A stretch of DNA of 5,609 bases from Chloroflexota bacterium (GCA_016875695.1 VGPB01000124.1:1-5609), one strand, 5' to 3'. Numbered from the stretch's first letter, positions 1 to 5,487 are shown. Translations and numbers: made by a program. Notes: generated by a model from the sequence alone, not told the origin.

Positions 1-2
1 AC

Positions 3-353
3 GACGCGCGCGGGCTAAACCTGGTGCGGCAGGTGACGCGCATCGCGGGCGCGCACGTGGCGACCGAGTTTCGCGCCGGGGTCGCGAGCGGGCGCCTCGC
101 GCGGCTGCACACCGGAGCCGCCGGCGCGCAGCGCGTGCCCGTGGAGCCCGACGACGAAGTGCCCACGCCCGACGAGGGCGGGCGGATGCTGCGCTACGCG
201 CTCGCGGGCCTAGCCGATGGCGTGTACGTCGCAGAGAGCATGGGGCCGGCGAACGCAGCCACCGTTACGTATTTCGAGCTCGCCGGCGGCAGCATCGGGC
301 GGCTGTTCGCCAACGAACGGCGCGCGCTGGCTGCGCTGCGCCACGGCAGCTAG
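3..353 (+). CDS. 3' part of an unrecognised protein, cut by the left edge
   Basis: The frame is open from the left edge to the TAG at 351-353, about 116 codons. A GTG at 24 could be a start, but no Shine-Dalgarno sequence lies in front of it and the frame stays open upstream, so the true start is probably outside the window. The product is soluble-looking, with no membrane segment. The N-terminal part visible is basic; an acidic stretch (PDDEVPTPDEGG) follows, then a hydrophobic/beta-like stretch (ATVTYFELAGG) and an Arg/Ala-rich C-terminal helix (ANERRALAALRH). Codon use fits real coding: the frame is GC-rich at third positions and has no interruption, unlike the next two genes. I do not recognise the family and assign no function. 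It lies 56 bases upstream of the membrane-protein gene on the same strand, so co-transcription is possible but unproven. Confidence 0.55.
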   Translation, partial: DARGLNLVRQVTRIAGAHVATEFRAGVASGRLARLHTGAAGAQRVPVEPDDEVPTPDEGGRMLRYALAGLADGVYVAESMGPANAATVTYFELAGGSIGRLFANERRALAALRHGS

Positions 354-409
354 GAGTAGCCTCCGAACCCCCGCGCGCCGAGCCCGCTCCAGCCACGTCC
401 CGACCCCCG

Positions 410-1141
410 GTGGGCGTACGCGGCCGACTACAGGCCGAGGCGCGCGCGTTCGAGCCGGCGCTGCGCACGCTCGCACTGGCGAGGGTCGTCGGGGTAGTGC
501 TCAGCGCGCTGCTCGGCGGCGTCGGCGGCCGCCTCGCGATGCGGACACTCTTCCTCACCTCGGACCCGGCCGTGCGCGGCCTGCAGTCGGACGACGGCTT
601 CACGATCGGCGAGTTCAGCTTCGACGCGCCGCTGCAGCTCGGCGCGGTGGGGATGCTGCTCGCGCTGTTCGGCACGCTCACGTACTTCGCCGTGCGGCCG
701 TTCCTGCTCGGGCCGCGCTGCCTACGCGTGCTGGGCTGCGGGGGCGCGGCGGGGGTCGTGGTGGGCGCCGGCATCGTGCGCCAGGATGGCATCGACTTCA
801 CGGTGCTGGAGCCCGCGTGGTTCGCGATCGCGCTCTTCGTCGCAATTCCGACCGTGTACGGGCTCGTCGCGCCAGTGGTCATGGAGCGCACCGCGCGGTG
901 CGGCTGGTTCCAACGCGCGCCGGCCGGCCTGGCGCTGCTGCCGCTGCTGCTCTAGGCGTTCCCGCCGCTGCCGTTCGTGCTGTTCGGCGCGCTCGCCGTG
1001 GTGCGGCTCGGCCTCGCCGCCGCCCGCCACGGCGTGCCGCTGCGCGCCCCCGCGCCGATGTCGGCGGCGCGCGCCGGCTAGCTCGCGCTCGTCGCGTTCG
1101 GCGCGTTCGATCTCGTGCGCGACACGTGCGCGCTGATCTGA
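410..1141 (+). pseudogene. Multi-pass membrane protein with two in-frame TAG codons
   Basis: Seen: an open frame from GTG 410 reaches TAG at 953-955. The same frame then continues with membrane-like, GC3-rich coding sequence to a second TAG at 1079-1081, and on to TGA at 1139-1141. The full product would be about 243 residues. Motifs are GGRLAMR in the first helix region, then LTSDPAVRGLQSDDGFTIG, a second helix, a WFAIALFVAIP helix, LALLPLLL, and a C-terminal LVRDTCALI. There are about five hydrophobic segments. From memory, this layout (SDPAVRGLQSDDGFTIG near the start, DL-RDT-AL at the end) matches an uncharacterised actinobacterial membrane family, so the part after the stops is genuine. 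Both stops fit TGG (Trp) with one G-to-A change. No good ribosome binding site precedes 410, so the start is uncertain. Function is unknown. As written, the cell would make a 181-residue protein lacking its last helix region; a sequencing error is equally possible. Confidence 0.7.
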
Positions 1142-1250
1142 GGGCCAGCGCGCCAAGGCGCCGGCGCGAGGCACAAACCGCCACGCGCCCTCGTGCGTGT
1201 CCACTCTCAACGCCACGCGCGGGGGCGCGAGCGCGGGGGAGCGAGGGGCC

Positions 1251-2264
1251 ATGATCGCTACGCTGATCGCCGCGGGGATGGACGCGCTGGCCGCCTCGCG
1301 CTGTCGCTGCCGCTGTACTCGCCGGACGGCGTGATGTTCAACACCGTAACGATCACCGCGGCCGCACTCGTGGCGGACGTGCTCGCCGGCGTCGCCTGGC
1401 CGCGACTCGGCGCGGGACGCGCGCGTGTGCAGCGCTTCGCGGCGGTGCTGGGCGGCGCGTTCCTGGTGGTGGCGCTCGGGGCCGTCACGGGCGAGACGCA
1501 GTTCGGGCGCACCGTGGCGTGGGTGGTTCTCGTCGCGGCGGTCGTGCTCGGCGCGATCGCGATCGTCACGCCGTTGCTGGACCGCATGCAGCCGCGCCCG
1601 CTGCTCGCCGCGGTCGTCGTGTTGCCGGCGGTGCTCGCGAGCGCCGCGCTGGCGGGCCAGGACGACGCCGAAAGCGAGCGGCTGGAGCCGCCCGCGGCGC
1701 CCACGGCCGCCACGGGCGGCGGCCGCTTCCGCGCGGCCGCCGACGTGCGCGGCGTGACGCTCACCGCCGGCGAGGAGTCGGAGCGACGTTCACGGTCAAC
1801 GAGAAGCTGACGCGCCTGCCATTGCCCAACGATGCGGTGCTACGCACGCGCGCGCTCGCCGGCACGATCTACCTCGACGGCGGCCATCGACGGTGATGGT
1901 GGACGTGCTGTCGCTCAGCAGCGATCAGCGCGCGCACGACGAGTTCGTGCGCAAGCGGCTGTTCCCGCCGCACCAGTACGCGACGTTCACGTTCAGCGAT
2001 ATCGACGGTCTGCCCGCCTCGTACACCCCGGGCGAGGCGGTGCGACGGCGCGTGCAGGGCACGCTCAACGTGCGCGGCGTCAATGGGCCGCTCGCGTTCG
2101 ACGTCGACGGGCGCATCGACGGCGACACGTTGCACGCGCTCGCGCGCACCACGCTGCGCTGGTCGGACTTCCGCCTGCCCGCGCCGAACATCGCCGCTGT
2201 GGTCAAAGTCGCAGACGAGATCCGCGTCGAAATGTTGATAGGTGCGCGCGCCTTGACGCCGTAG
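1251..2264 (+). pseudogene. Membrane-anchored YceI-like lipocalin protein, frameshifted
   Basis: Three reading frames must be joined to give one protein. ATG 1251, preceded by a GGGGGAGCGAGG ribosome-binding region, gives MIATLIAAGMDALAA. Between about 1293 and 1312 the coding signal moves to the frame giving LYSPDGVMFNTVTITAAALVADVLAG and three to four membrane helices, ending near ALAGQDD. After a Pro/Ala linker comes GVTLTAGEES. Near 1780-1790 the frame moves again (ATFTVNEKLTRLP), and near 1883-1890 once more (VMVDVLSLSSDQRAHDEFVRKRLFP) before TAG 2262-2264. The second half is a YceI domain: the SDQ..RD..VR...FP segment, ATFTF, a TGTL.. -like GTLNVRGV strand and a C-terminal VADEIRVEM are typical. 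YceI proteins are lipocalin-like barrels that bind isoprenoid lipids; here the barrel is probably outside the membrane, tethered by the helices. Each shift equals one missing base. A shorter alternative start is GTG 1331 or ATG 1334, which would remove the first shift. Confidence 0.75.
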
Positions 2265-2369
2265 CACCGTCACGTTTCAAGCTCGCCCGCGCCAGTTAGC
2301 GGTGCGCGAGCCGAACACGCCCGTGCCCGTTCGTACTGCGCGTTATGTGCGCTCGCTGCACGCGCCGCT

Positions 2370-2400
2370 GCGCACGTGCGCCGACCGCGTGCGGCGGTCG
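2370..2400 (+). terminator. Palindrome plus 7-bp hairpin after YceI-like gene
   Basis: A perfect 12-base palindrome GCGCACGTGCGC (2370-2381) is followed directly by a perfect stem CGACCGC / GCGGTCG (2382-2388 with 2394-2400) closing a five-base loop GTGCG. It lies 106-136 bases past the YceI stop. There is no T tract after it, so it would be at best an unusual factor-independent terminator of the kind proposed for high-GC actinobacteria; a regulatory palindrome is the alternative. Confidence 0.35.
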
Positions 2401-2599
2401 TGCATACGCGCAAACCGCTCCCACCATCGCAACCGGAGGAAGGGGGCGCGGCAGAAGGCAACGCGTGGGCTGCGCGGTACACGTGGAGCACGCCGCCCCA
2501 CCGGTAAGGGTTTCCCTGACGACCCCGTCTACTCCCCGCACACACCTCGCGCCTAGACCGGTCCTAGGGGGAGTCCCGCAGATCGCCCAACTCTGCTGT

Positions 2600-2623
2600 C
2601 GGAGCCGTCTGCGACGGGCTCCG
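2600..2623 (+). promoter_or_regulatory. Stable 5'-leader hairpin before repeat-domain gene
   Basis: CGGAGC at 2600-2605 pairs with GCTCCG at 2618-2623, and the inner CGTC (2606-2609) pairs with GACG (2613-2616). This leaves a TGC loop and one bulged G: ten base pairs in 24 bases. It ends 22 bases before the GGAGG ribosome binding site at 2646-2650. No T run follows, so a leader structure affecting translation or RNA stability is more likely than a terminator. It does not match a riboswitch consensus I can recall. Confidence 0.4.
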
Positions 2624-2645
2624 CAAGGTTGTTGCCAAGGCGACT

Positions 2646-2650
2646 GGAGG
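2646..2650 (+). promoter_or_regulatory. Shine-Dalgarno sequence GGAGG that sets the start at 2658
   Basis: GGAGG ends one base before ATG 2652 but seven bases before ATG 2658. Only the second spacing is workable for a ribosome, so the protein should start at 2658 (MRLVSRSM) rather than 2652. Confidence 0.75.
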
Positions 2651-2874
2651 CATGGTCATGCGCCTGGTTTCGCGCTCGATGGCTGTGGTGGAGGTAGTGG
2701 CCGTCCTCGCGGTGCTGGCGGCGGCGATCGCGCTCGTGCCGCGCGGCAGCTCGCACAGCGAGGCGGCGCAGCTGAGCAGCAGCGGCTACACGACGAACGC
2801 GAGCGTGTCGCCCGACCCCGCCGCGCCCGGCACGGCGCGCACGATCACGGCGATGGTCACGGCAGCGAGCGCCG

Positions 2875-3272
2875 GCAGTGTGCTCGTGGACATCGAGGTA
2901 TACGGCCCGGGCGGGCGTGTGCACCAGCAGTTCTTCGATGGACAGTCGTTCGCGGCCGGCCAGCAGCGCTCATTCACCTCGAACTGGAACGCACGGAGCT
3001 CGACGCCGACGGCCACGTACACGGTGAAGATCGGCATCTTCAGCCCCGGCTGAACGTCGCTGCGCCACTGGAATGACGGCGCGGCCGCGTTCTCGATGGT
3101 GGCGGCCACAACCACCCCCGCGCCGGGCGGGCTGACGGCAACGGCGAGCGCATCGCCGAGCACGATTGCGCGCGGCGCCACCGTCAACATCGCGGCCCGC
3201 ATCACCTCGGCGACCGCGCGCAGCGTGCTCGTGGACGTCGAGGTGTACGGGCCGGGCGGGCGCGTGCACCAG
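2875..3272 (+). repeat. Direct repeat encoding the core of the two surface-protein domains
   Basis: The segment around 2875-2928 and that around 3220-3272 are nearly identical DNA, both encoding SVLVD-(I/V)-EVYGPGGRVHQ. The differences are a few single bases, mostly third-position. The copies are about 345 bases apart and mark a duplicated beta-rich domain. The high DNA identity in this core, compared with clear divergence on either side, suggests strong constraint or local gene conversion. Confidence 0.75.
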
Positions 3273-3449
3273 CGCGTGTGAGACAACCGCTCGCTGAGCG
3301 CGAACACGACGCGTACCTTCAACACGAGCTGGACTGCTCCCAGCAACGGCCCGACCGGCGCGTCCACCGTGAAAGTGGGCGTCTACGGGCCCGGCTGGGC
3401 GGGGCTGCTCACGTGGAACGACCTCGCCGCGACGTTCAGCGTGACCGGC

Positions 3450-3538
3450 CCGGCGGCGACGCCGACGGCGACAGCCTCGCCGACGAGCACGCCGACCGCG
3501 TCGCCCACGGCCTCGCCCACCGCGCCCCCGACGACGAC
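3450..3538 (+). repeat. Thr/Pro/Ser low-complexity linker coding sequence
   Basis: Short imperfect units such as acgccgacgg, cctcgccgac and gtcgcccacg encode TPTATASPTSTPTASPTASP and similar residues. Linkers of this kind join binding domains to a catalytic domain in secreted proteins. The run ends in cccccgacgacgacgtcg, which is also where the sequence changes into the opposite-strand glycosyltransferase gene. Confidence 0.7.
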
Positions 3539-3874
3539 GTCGGCGCTCGCGGCGGCCGCCAGCACGCGCGGCAGGTCCTGCGGCCGATGCGACAAGTCGG
3601 CGTCCATCTGCACCACGGCGTCGCAGCCGCTGTCGAGCGCGTGGCGAAAGCCGGCCACGTACGCGGTGCCGAGGCCCTGCTTGCCCTCGCGGTGCAGCAC
3701 GGCGACGCGCGACGTGCGCCGCGCCAGCTCGGCGGCGAGCTCGCCGGTGCCGTCGGGCGACCCGTCGTCGACGACAAACACGTCGAGCGAGGCGTCGACC
3801 GCCAGCAGCTGCGACACGAGGTCGGGCAGGTTGTGCCGCTCGTTGTACGTCGGCACAACGACAAGGGCATGCAT
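3527..3874 (-). pseudogene. GT2 polyprenol-phosphate mannosyltransferase-like, N-terminal 116 residues
   Basis: Read on the minus strand from ATG 3874-3872, preceded by AGGGG with a six-base spacing. It shows the family A glycosyltransferase motifs in order: VVVPTYNERHNLP (residues 5-17), VVDDGSPDGTGELA (34-47), GKQGLGTAYVAGF (64-76) and the metal-binding MDADLSHRPQDLP (90-102), then ADVVVG (111-116). These are the hallmarks of dolichol/polyprenol-phosphate mannose synthases, which transfer mannose from GDP-mannose to a lipid phosphate at the cytoplasmic face of the membrane. The family normally continues with a GSRYVPGG-like segment and has at least 230 residues. Here, after residue 116, the frame reads only a GAVGEAVGDAV repeat, which is the antisense of the Thr/Pro/Ser linker of the convergent gene. 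The catalytic core is thus cut and the C-terminal half is absent from the window. The start and the first 112 residues look intact. Confidence 0.8.
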
Positions 3875-4082
3875 AGCACCCCTGGCGTCGCGTGGTTGGG
3901 AACGGGCGAGCGTTCAAGCTAGCAACGGGCGCGTAACAGCCGGGTCGCCGCCGCGCCCCAGCCGCTACAGGCGCATAACTCGTTGGCCGGCGGGGTGCAC
4001 CGGCGGCAGCCGCACGCGGACCGGGCGTGCAGGGCGGGTAGCGCGGCGGCGCGCCACAATCGAAGATGACGCGTGCCGTAGT
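3875..4082. other. Intergenic region between divergent glycosyltransferase and tRNA-Leu
   Basis: This 208-base gap should hold the promoters of the leftward glycosyltransferase and the rightward tRNA. CACAAT at 4055-4060 is a possible -10 box for the tRNA, 22 bases before its first base, but no good -35 is seen at the right spacing. The ribosome binding site of the glycosyltransferase (AGGGG on the minus strand) lies at the left end. No gene is supported. Confidence 0.4.
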
Positions 4083-4166
4083 GCCGGGGTGGCGGAACGG
4101 CAGACGCAGCGGACTTAAACTCCGCGGCCGCAAGGCGTGAGGGTTCGACCCCCTCCCCCGGCACCA
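4083..4166 (+). tRNA. tRNA-Leu (anticodon UAA), CCA encoded
   Basis: A full cloverleaf can be folded by eye. The acceptor stem is GCCGGGG (4083-4089) with CCCCGGC (4156-4162). The D stem is GCG/CGC (4092-4094, 4105-4107). The anticodon stem is GCGGA/TCCGC (4109-4113, 4121-4125), with loop CTTAAAC and anticodon TAA at 4116-4118. The long class II variable arm has a GCC/GGC stem closed by a GCAA loop (4126-4138). The T stem is GAGGG/CCCTC (4139-4143, 4151-4155) with loop TTCGACC. The discriminator A is at 4163 and CCA is encoded at 4164-4166. The long variable arm and the UAA anticodon together identify leucine. All stems are perfectly paired, so this gene is intact even though its neighbours are damaged. 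Confidence 0.96.
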
Positions 4167-4169
4167 CCT

Positions 4170-4175
4170 TATACT
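4170..4175 (+). promoter_or_regulatory. Possible -10 box TATACT for the carbonic anhydrase gene
   Basis: TATACT matches the bacterial -10 consensus at five of six positions and stands out in this GC-rich sequence. It lies four bases past the tRNA CCA and 53 bases before the likely GTG start of the carbonic anhydrase. A small inverted repeat CGATT-CTGGC-AATCG (4181-4195) sits where transcription would begin. No clear -35 box lies at 16-18 bases upstream, which would fall inside the tRNA T arm. Confidence 0.3.
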
Positions 4176-4227
4176 GCAAGCGATTCTGGCAATCGAAGGC
4201 ATCGGCAGACTCGTGGAGCCGCTCGCG

Positions 4228-4836
4228 GTGAGCAACAGTTATGAAACGCGAGATATCGCCAAGAGTTGTGGATCGGTGCGTCCGGCTGATCACGCAGCGG
4301 CAGGCGACGTGGCGCTTGCAGACGACCTGCTGCGCGCAAACGAGCGCTACGTAGCGGCGTTCGAGGCCTCCGGGCTGACCACGCGGCCGCGACGGCGGCT
4401 GGCCGTGCTCACCTGCATGGATTCGCGCTACACGGCGCAGGGCGTGCTCGGGCTCACGCTCGGCGACGCACACGTGATCCGCAACGCGGGGGGACGGGCC
4501 ACTGACGACACGATCCGTTCGCTCACGCTCTCGGCGGCGGTGCTGGGGACCCGCGGGTGCATCGTCATCCACCACAGCGAATGCGGCCTGCTCGGCCGCT
4601 CTGAGGACGAGCTCGCCACCGCCGTCGAAGCCGTCGCCGGGGCGCGTCCACCGTTCGCGTACCTGCCGTTCACCGACCTCGCGCAGTCCGTCCGGGACGA
4701 CGTCGCCGCCCTGCGCGCCTGCCCCTACTTCCCACCCGACTACGAGGTCGTCGGCTTCACCTACGACGTGCACACTGGGTGCCTGGACCTGGTCGACGCA
4801 GGGCAGGGCCCCACCGGAGCGGCACCACGTGCGTGA
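4228..4836 (+). CDS. Beta-class carbonic anhydrase
   Basis: The enzyme interconverts CO2 and bicarbonate using zinc, in the cytoplasm. The sequence shows the zinc-site motif CMDSR (4414-4428), giving one zinc Cys and the Asp-Arg pair that gates the active site, then GDAHVIRNAGG, TDDTIRSL, and HHSECGLL (about 4570-4593), whose His and Cys complete the Cys-His-Cys zinc site. The C-terminal GFTYDVHTGCLDLV is also typical. The layout resembles the short beta class that includes Mycobacterium Rv1284, with an N-terminal extension of about 30 residues. The frame also opens at GTG 4213, but GTG 4228 has GGAG nine bases before it (4215-4218), so 4228 is preferred, giving 202 residues; homologous sequence begins only near DDLLRANERY. 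The frame is uninterrupted and ends in TGA. It starts 61 bases after the tRNA, probably from its own promoter. This is the only full-length intact protein gene in the window. Confidence 0.92.
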   Translation: MSNSYETRDIAKSCGSVRPADHAAAGDVALADDLLRANERYVAAFEASGLTTRPRRRLAVLTCMDSRYTAQGVLGLTLGDAHVIRNAGGRATDDTIRSLTLSAAVLGTRGCIVIHHSECGLLGRSEDELATAVEAVAGARPPFAYLPFTDLAQSVRDDVAALRACPYFPPDYEVVGFTYDVHTGCLDLVDAGQGPTGAAPRA

Positions 4837-4842
4837 TTGGCG

Positions 4843-5317
4843 ATGCCGCTGACGATCACGCCAGCGCCCCGGCGCGCACTTGCCGGCGCCGCCGAGCAGC
4901 GACGAGCAGCCGATCTCCTCACCGAGTAGAACTCGCAGTGGGTGGCTAGGCTCCCAGACGCGTTGACGTCGGCGTGGGATGCGTCGGGATTCGACGCAGA
5001 CCGCCGCACGCCGCCCCGCGCTTCGGCTTCGAAGCCCTGCACCCGTTGCTGCGCGGCATCCGCTTCGTCCAGAGCCCGCCAAACGGCAATAGCTCGTACG
5101 ACAACTGGGGCAGCCAGGTGAAGTACGGCTGGCTCGACAAATAGCTCATCGCCCGGGAATGCTCCGGCTTCCCGGCGCGGCGGACTGGCGAGTGGCAGCG
5201 AGGCGCGCGTTCGCGGCGCGAATGCGGCACGTCGAGGCGGGGAGCCCCGGGGGCTCACCGCAGAGCGTGTGGAGCGCGCTGCTGCAGCTCCAGCGCGGGC
5301 GGGAGGTGCGCGCGTAA
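4843..5317 (+). pseudogene. Unrecognised protein gene, broken by two stops and two frameshifts
   Basis: Three overlapping frames give protein-like text when joined. From ATG 4843: MPLTITPAPRRALAG, then ADLLTE, TAG at 4927-4929, NSQWVARLPDALTSAWDASG. The signal moves one frame by about 5020 to FGFEALHPLLRGIRFVQSPP and SSYDNWGSQVKYGWLDK, then TAG at 5142-5144. By about 5159 a third frame gives MLRLPGAADWRVAARRAFAARM and SVWSALLQLQRGREVRA, ending in TAA 5315-5317. Both changes equal one missing base, and both TAGs could be TGG. Trp-rich segments (NSQW, SAWD, YDNWGSQ, YGWL, ADWR, SVW) and Arg/Ala helices suggest a real ancestral protein of about 158 residues, but I recognise no family. No ribosome binding site precedes 4843, so the start is uncertain. 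Its end overlaps the start of the oxidoreductase gene, which suggests a former two-gene operon. Confidence 0.45.
5301..5306 (+). promoter_or_regulatory. Shine-Dalgarno GGGAGG for the oxidoreductase gene
   Basis: GGGAGG ends seven bases before codon GTA 5314-5316, which is where LLM-family proteins of this type begin (V/M-K-V-G-F). The site marks 5314 as the ancestral start although GTA is not a normal start codon. Confidence 0.65.
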
Positions 5318-5487
5318 AGGTCGGCTTCCACTTCGCGGACTTCACCTACGGCGTCGCGCCCGTCGAGCTCGGCGCCACGCTCGACGCGATCAGCGACTGG
5401 GTCGACGCCGCCGGCTTCGATCGGCTCTCGGTAATGGACCATTACTTCCAGATCGCTGCGCTGGGGCCGCCAGAGCGTGAGAGGTGA
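5314..5487 (+). pseudogene. LLM-class F420-dependent oxidoreductase, N-terminal fragment cut by an IS
   Basis: Luciferase-like monooxygenase family members are TIM-barrel flavin or F420 enzymes. The fragment reads VKVGFHFADFTYGV, then a helix with DAISDWVDAAGFDRLSVMDHYFQI and AALGPPE. The opening beta strand, the A-GFD-LSVMDH strand-helix-strand block and the FQI..LGPPE segment are typical of the start of the actinobacterial F420-type subgroup, which normally has about 300 residues and continues with an EGYTTL-like segment. Here the similarity stops at GPPE (about 5473), followed by RER and TGA 5485-5487, and IS30-type sequence begins. The best start position carries GTA (5314-5316) after a perfect ribosome binding site. 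GTG would give a GTGA overlap with the upstream stop; the present GTAA fits one G-to-A change. An in-frame GTG at 5269 is an alternative start, but it lies within the upstream gene. Confidence 0.8.

Larger units (their letters stand above)
2265..2657 (+). other. Non-coding gap between YceI-like gene and repeat-domain gene
   Basis: This 393-base stretch has open frames on both strands, but none shows convincing protein-like composition, a start with a ribosome binding site, or a recognisable motif. It holds a 12-base palindrome and hairpin at 2370-2400, a purine-rich run (cggaggaagggggcg) around 2440, a second strong hairpin at 2600-2623, and the ribosome binding site of the next gene. I see no match to a riboswitch class that I know, and no clear -35/-10 pair. 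It most likely contains the end of the upstream transcript and the leader of the downstream gene. Confidence 0.5.
2658..3540 (+). pseudogene. Secreted two-repeat surface protein, with two in-frame TGA, 3' truncated
   Basis: One frame runs from ATG 2658 to about 3540, broken only by TGA at 3051-3053 and 3279-3281. The N-terminus (MRLVSRSM then a long hydrophobic run to IALVPRG) is a signal peptide or anchor. Two related domains of about 100 residues follow (about 2799-3098 and 3138-3443). Each has a TA..SP start, a SVLVD-EVYGPGGRVHQ core and an end of the type GPGW-WND.AA.F. A linker of Thr/Pro/Ser repeats (TASPTSTPTASPT) follows. From memory, this repeat occurs before catalytic domains in secreted carbohydrate-active proteins of Chloroflexi and Actinobacteria, where the motif reads FSPGW. 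The first TGA falls exactly on that Trp (copy two has GPGWAG), and the second falls on an aromatic position (copy one has QQFFDGQ). Both fit TGG with one G-to-A. The expected domain after the linker is missing, because sequence of an opposite-strand gene begins near 3527-3541. Substrate and function are unknown. Confidence 0.7.

Noticed and set aside
217..1254. Long + strand open frame of 345 codons
   Set aside because: The product is almost entirely Arg/Ala/Gly text with no domain; it is the out-of-frame shadow of the membrane-protein gene in GC-rich DNA.
1290..1890. Programmed ribosomal frameshifting in the YceI-like gene
   Set aside because: Three shifts of the same sign in one gene, with no evident slippery heptamer or downstream structure at the sites, fit mutation or sequence error better.
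2540..2650. Riboswitch in the leader of the surface-protein gene (cyclic di-GMP or cyclic di-AMP type)
   Set aside because: The leader has a strong hairpin and G-rich runs, but the conserved core sequences of the classes I know are not present.
3450..3538. CRISPR-like or variable-number repeat array
   Set aside because: The repeated units are short, imperfect and in frame as Thr/Pro/Ser codons; there are no spacers or constant repeats.
4083..4166. tRNA-Leu as an attachment site for an integrated element
   Set aside because: No integrase gene and no second copy of the tRNA 3' end can be seen in the window; the only mobile element is the IS30-type sequence about 1.3 kb away.
2970..5082. Two long minus-strand open frames (2970-4235 and 3919-5082)
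   Set aside because: They run antisense through the tRNA-Leu gene and the carbonic anhydrase, and include the familiar antisense-tRNA text (SNPHALRPRSLSPLRLPFRHPG). They are Arg-rich shadows.
953..5144. Genetic code change with TAG or TGA read as Trp
   Set aside because: Both codons also act as normal terminators here: TAG ends the first gene (351-353) and the YceI frame (2262-2264), and TGA ends the membrane-protein frame and the carbonic anhydrase. TGG is used for Trp throughout, including in the same genes. Selenocysteine or pyrrolysine is unlikely because the positions fit Trp.
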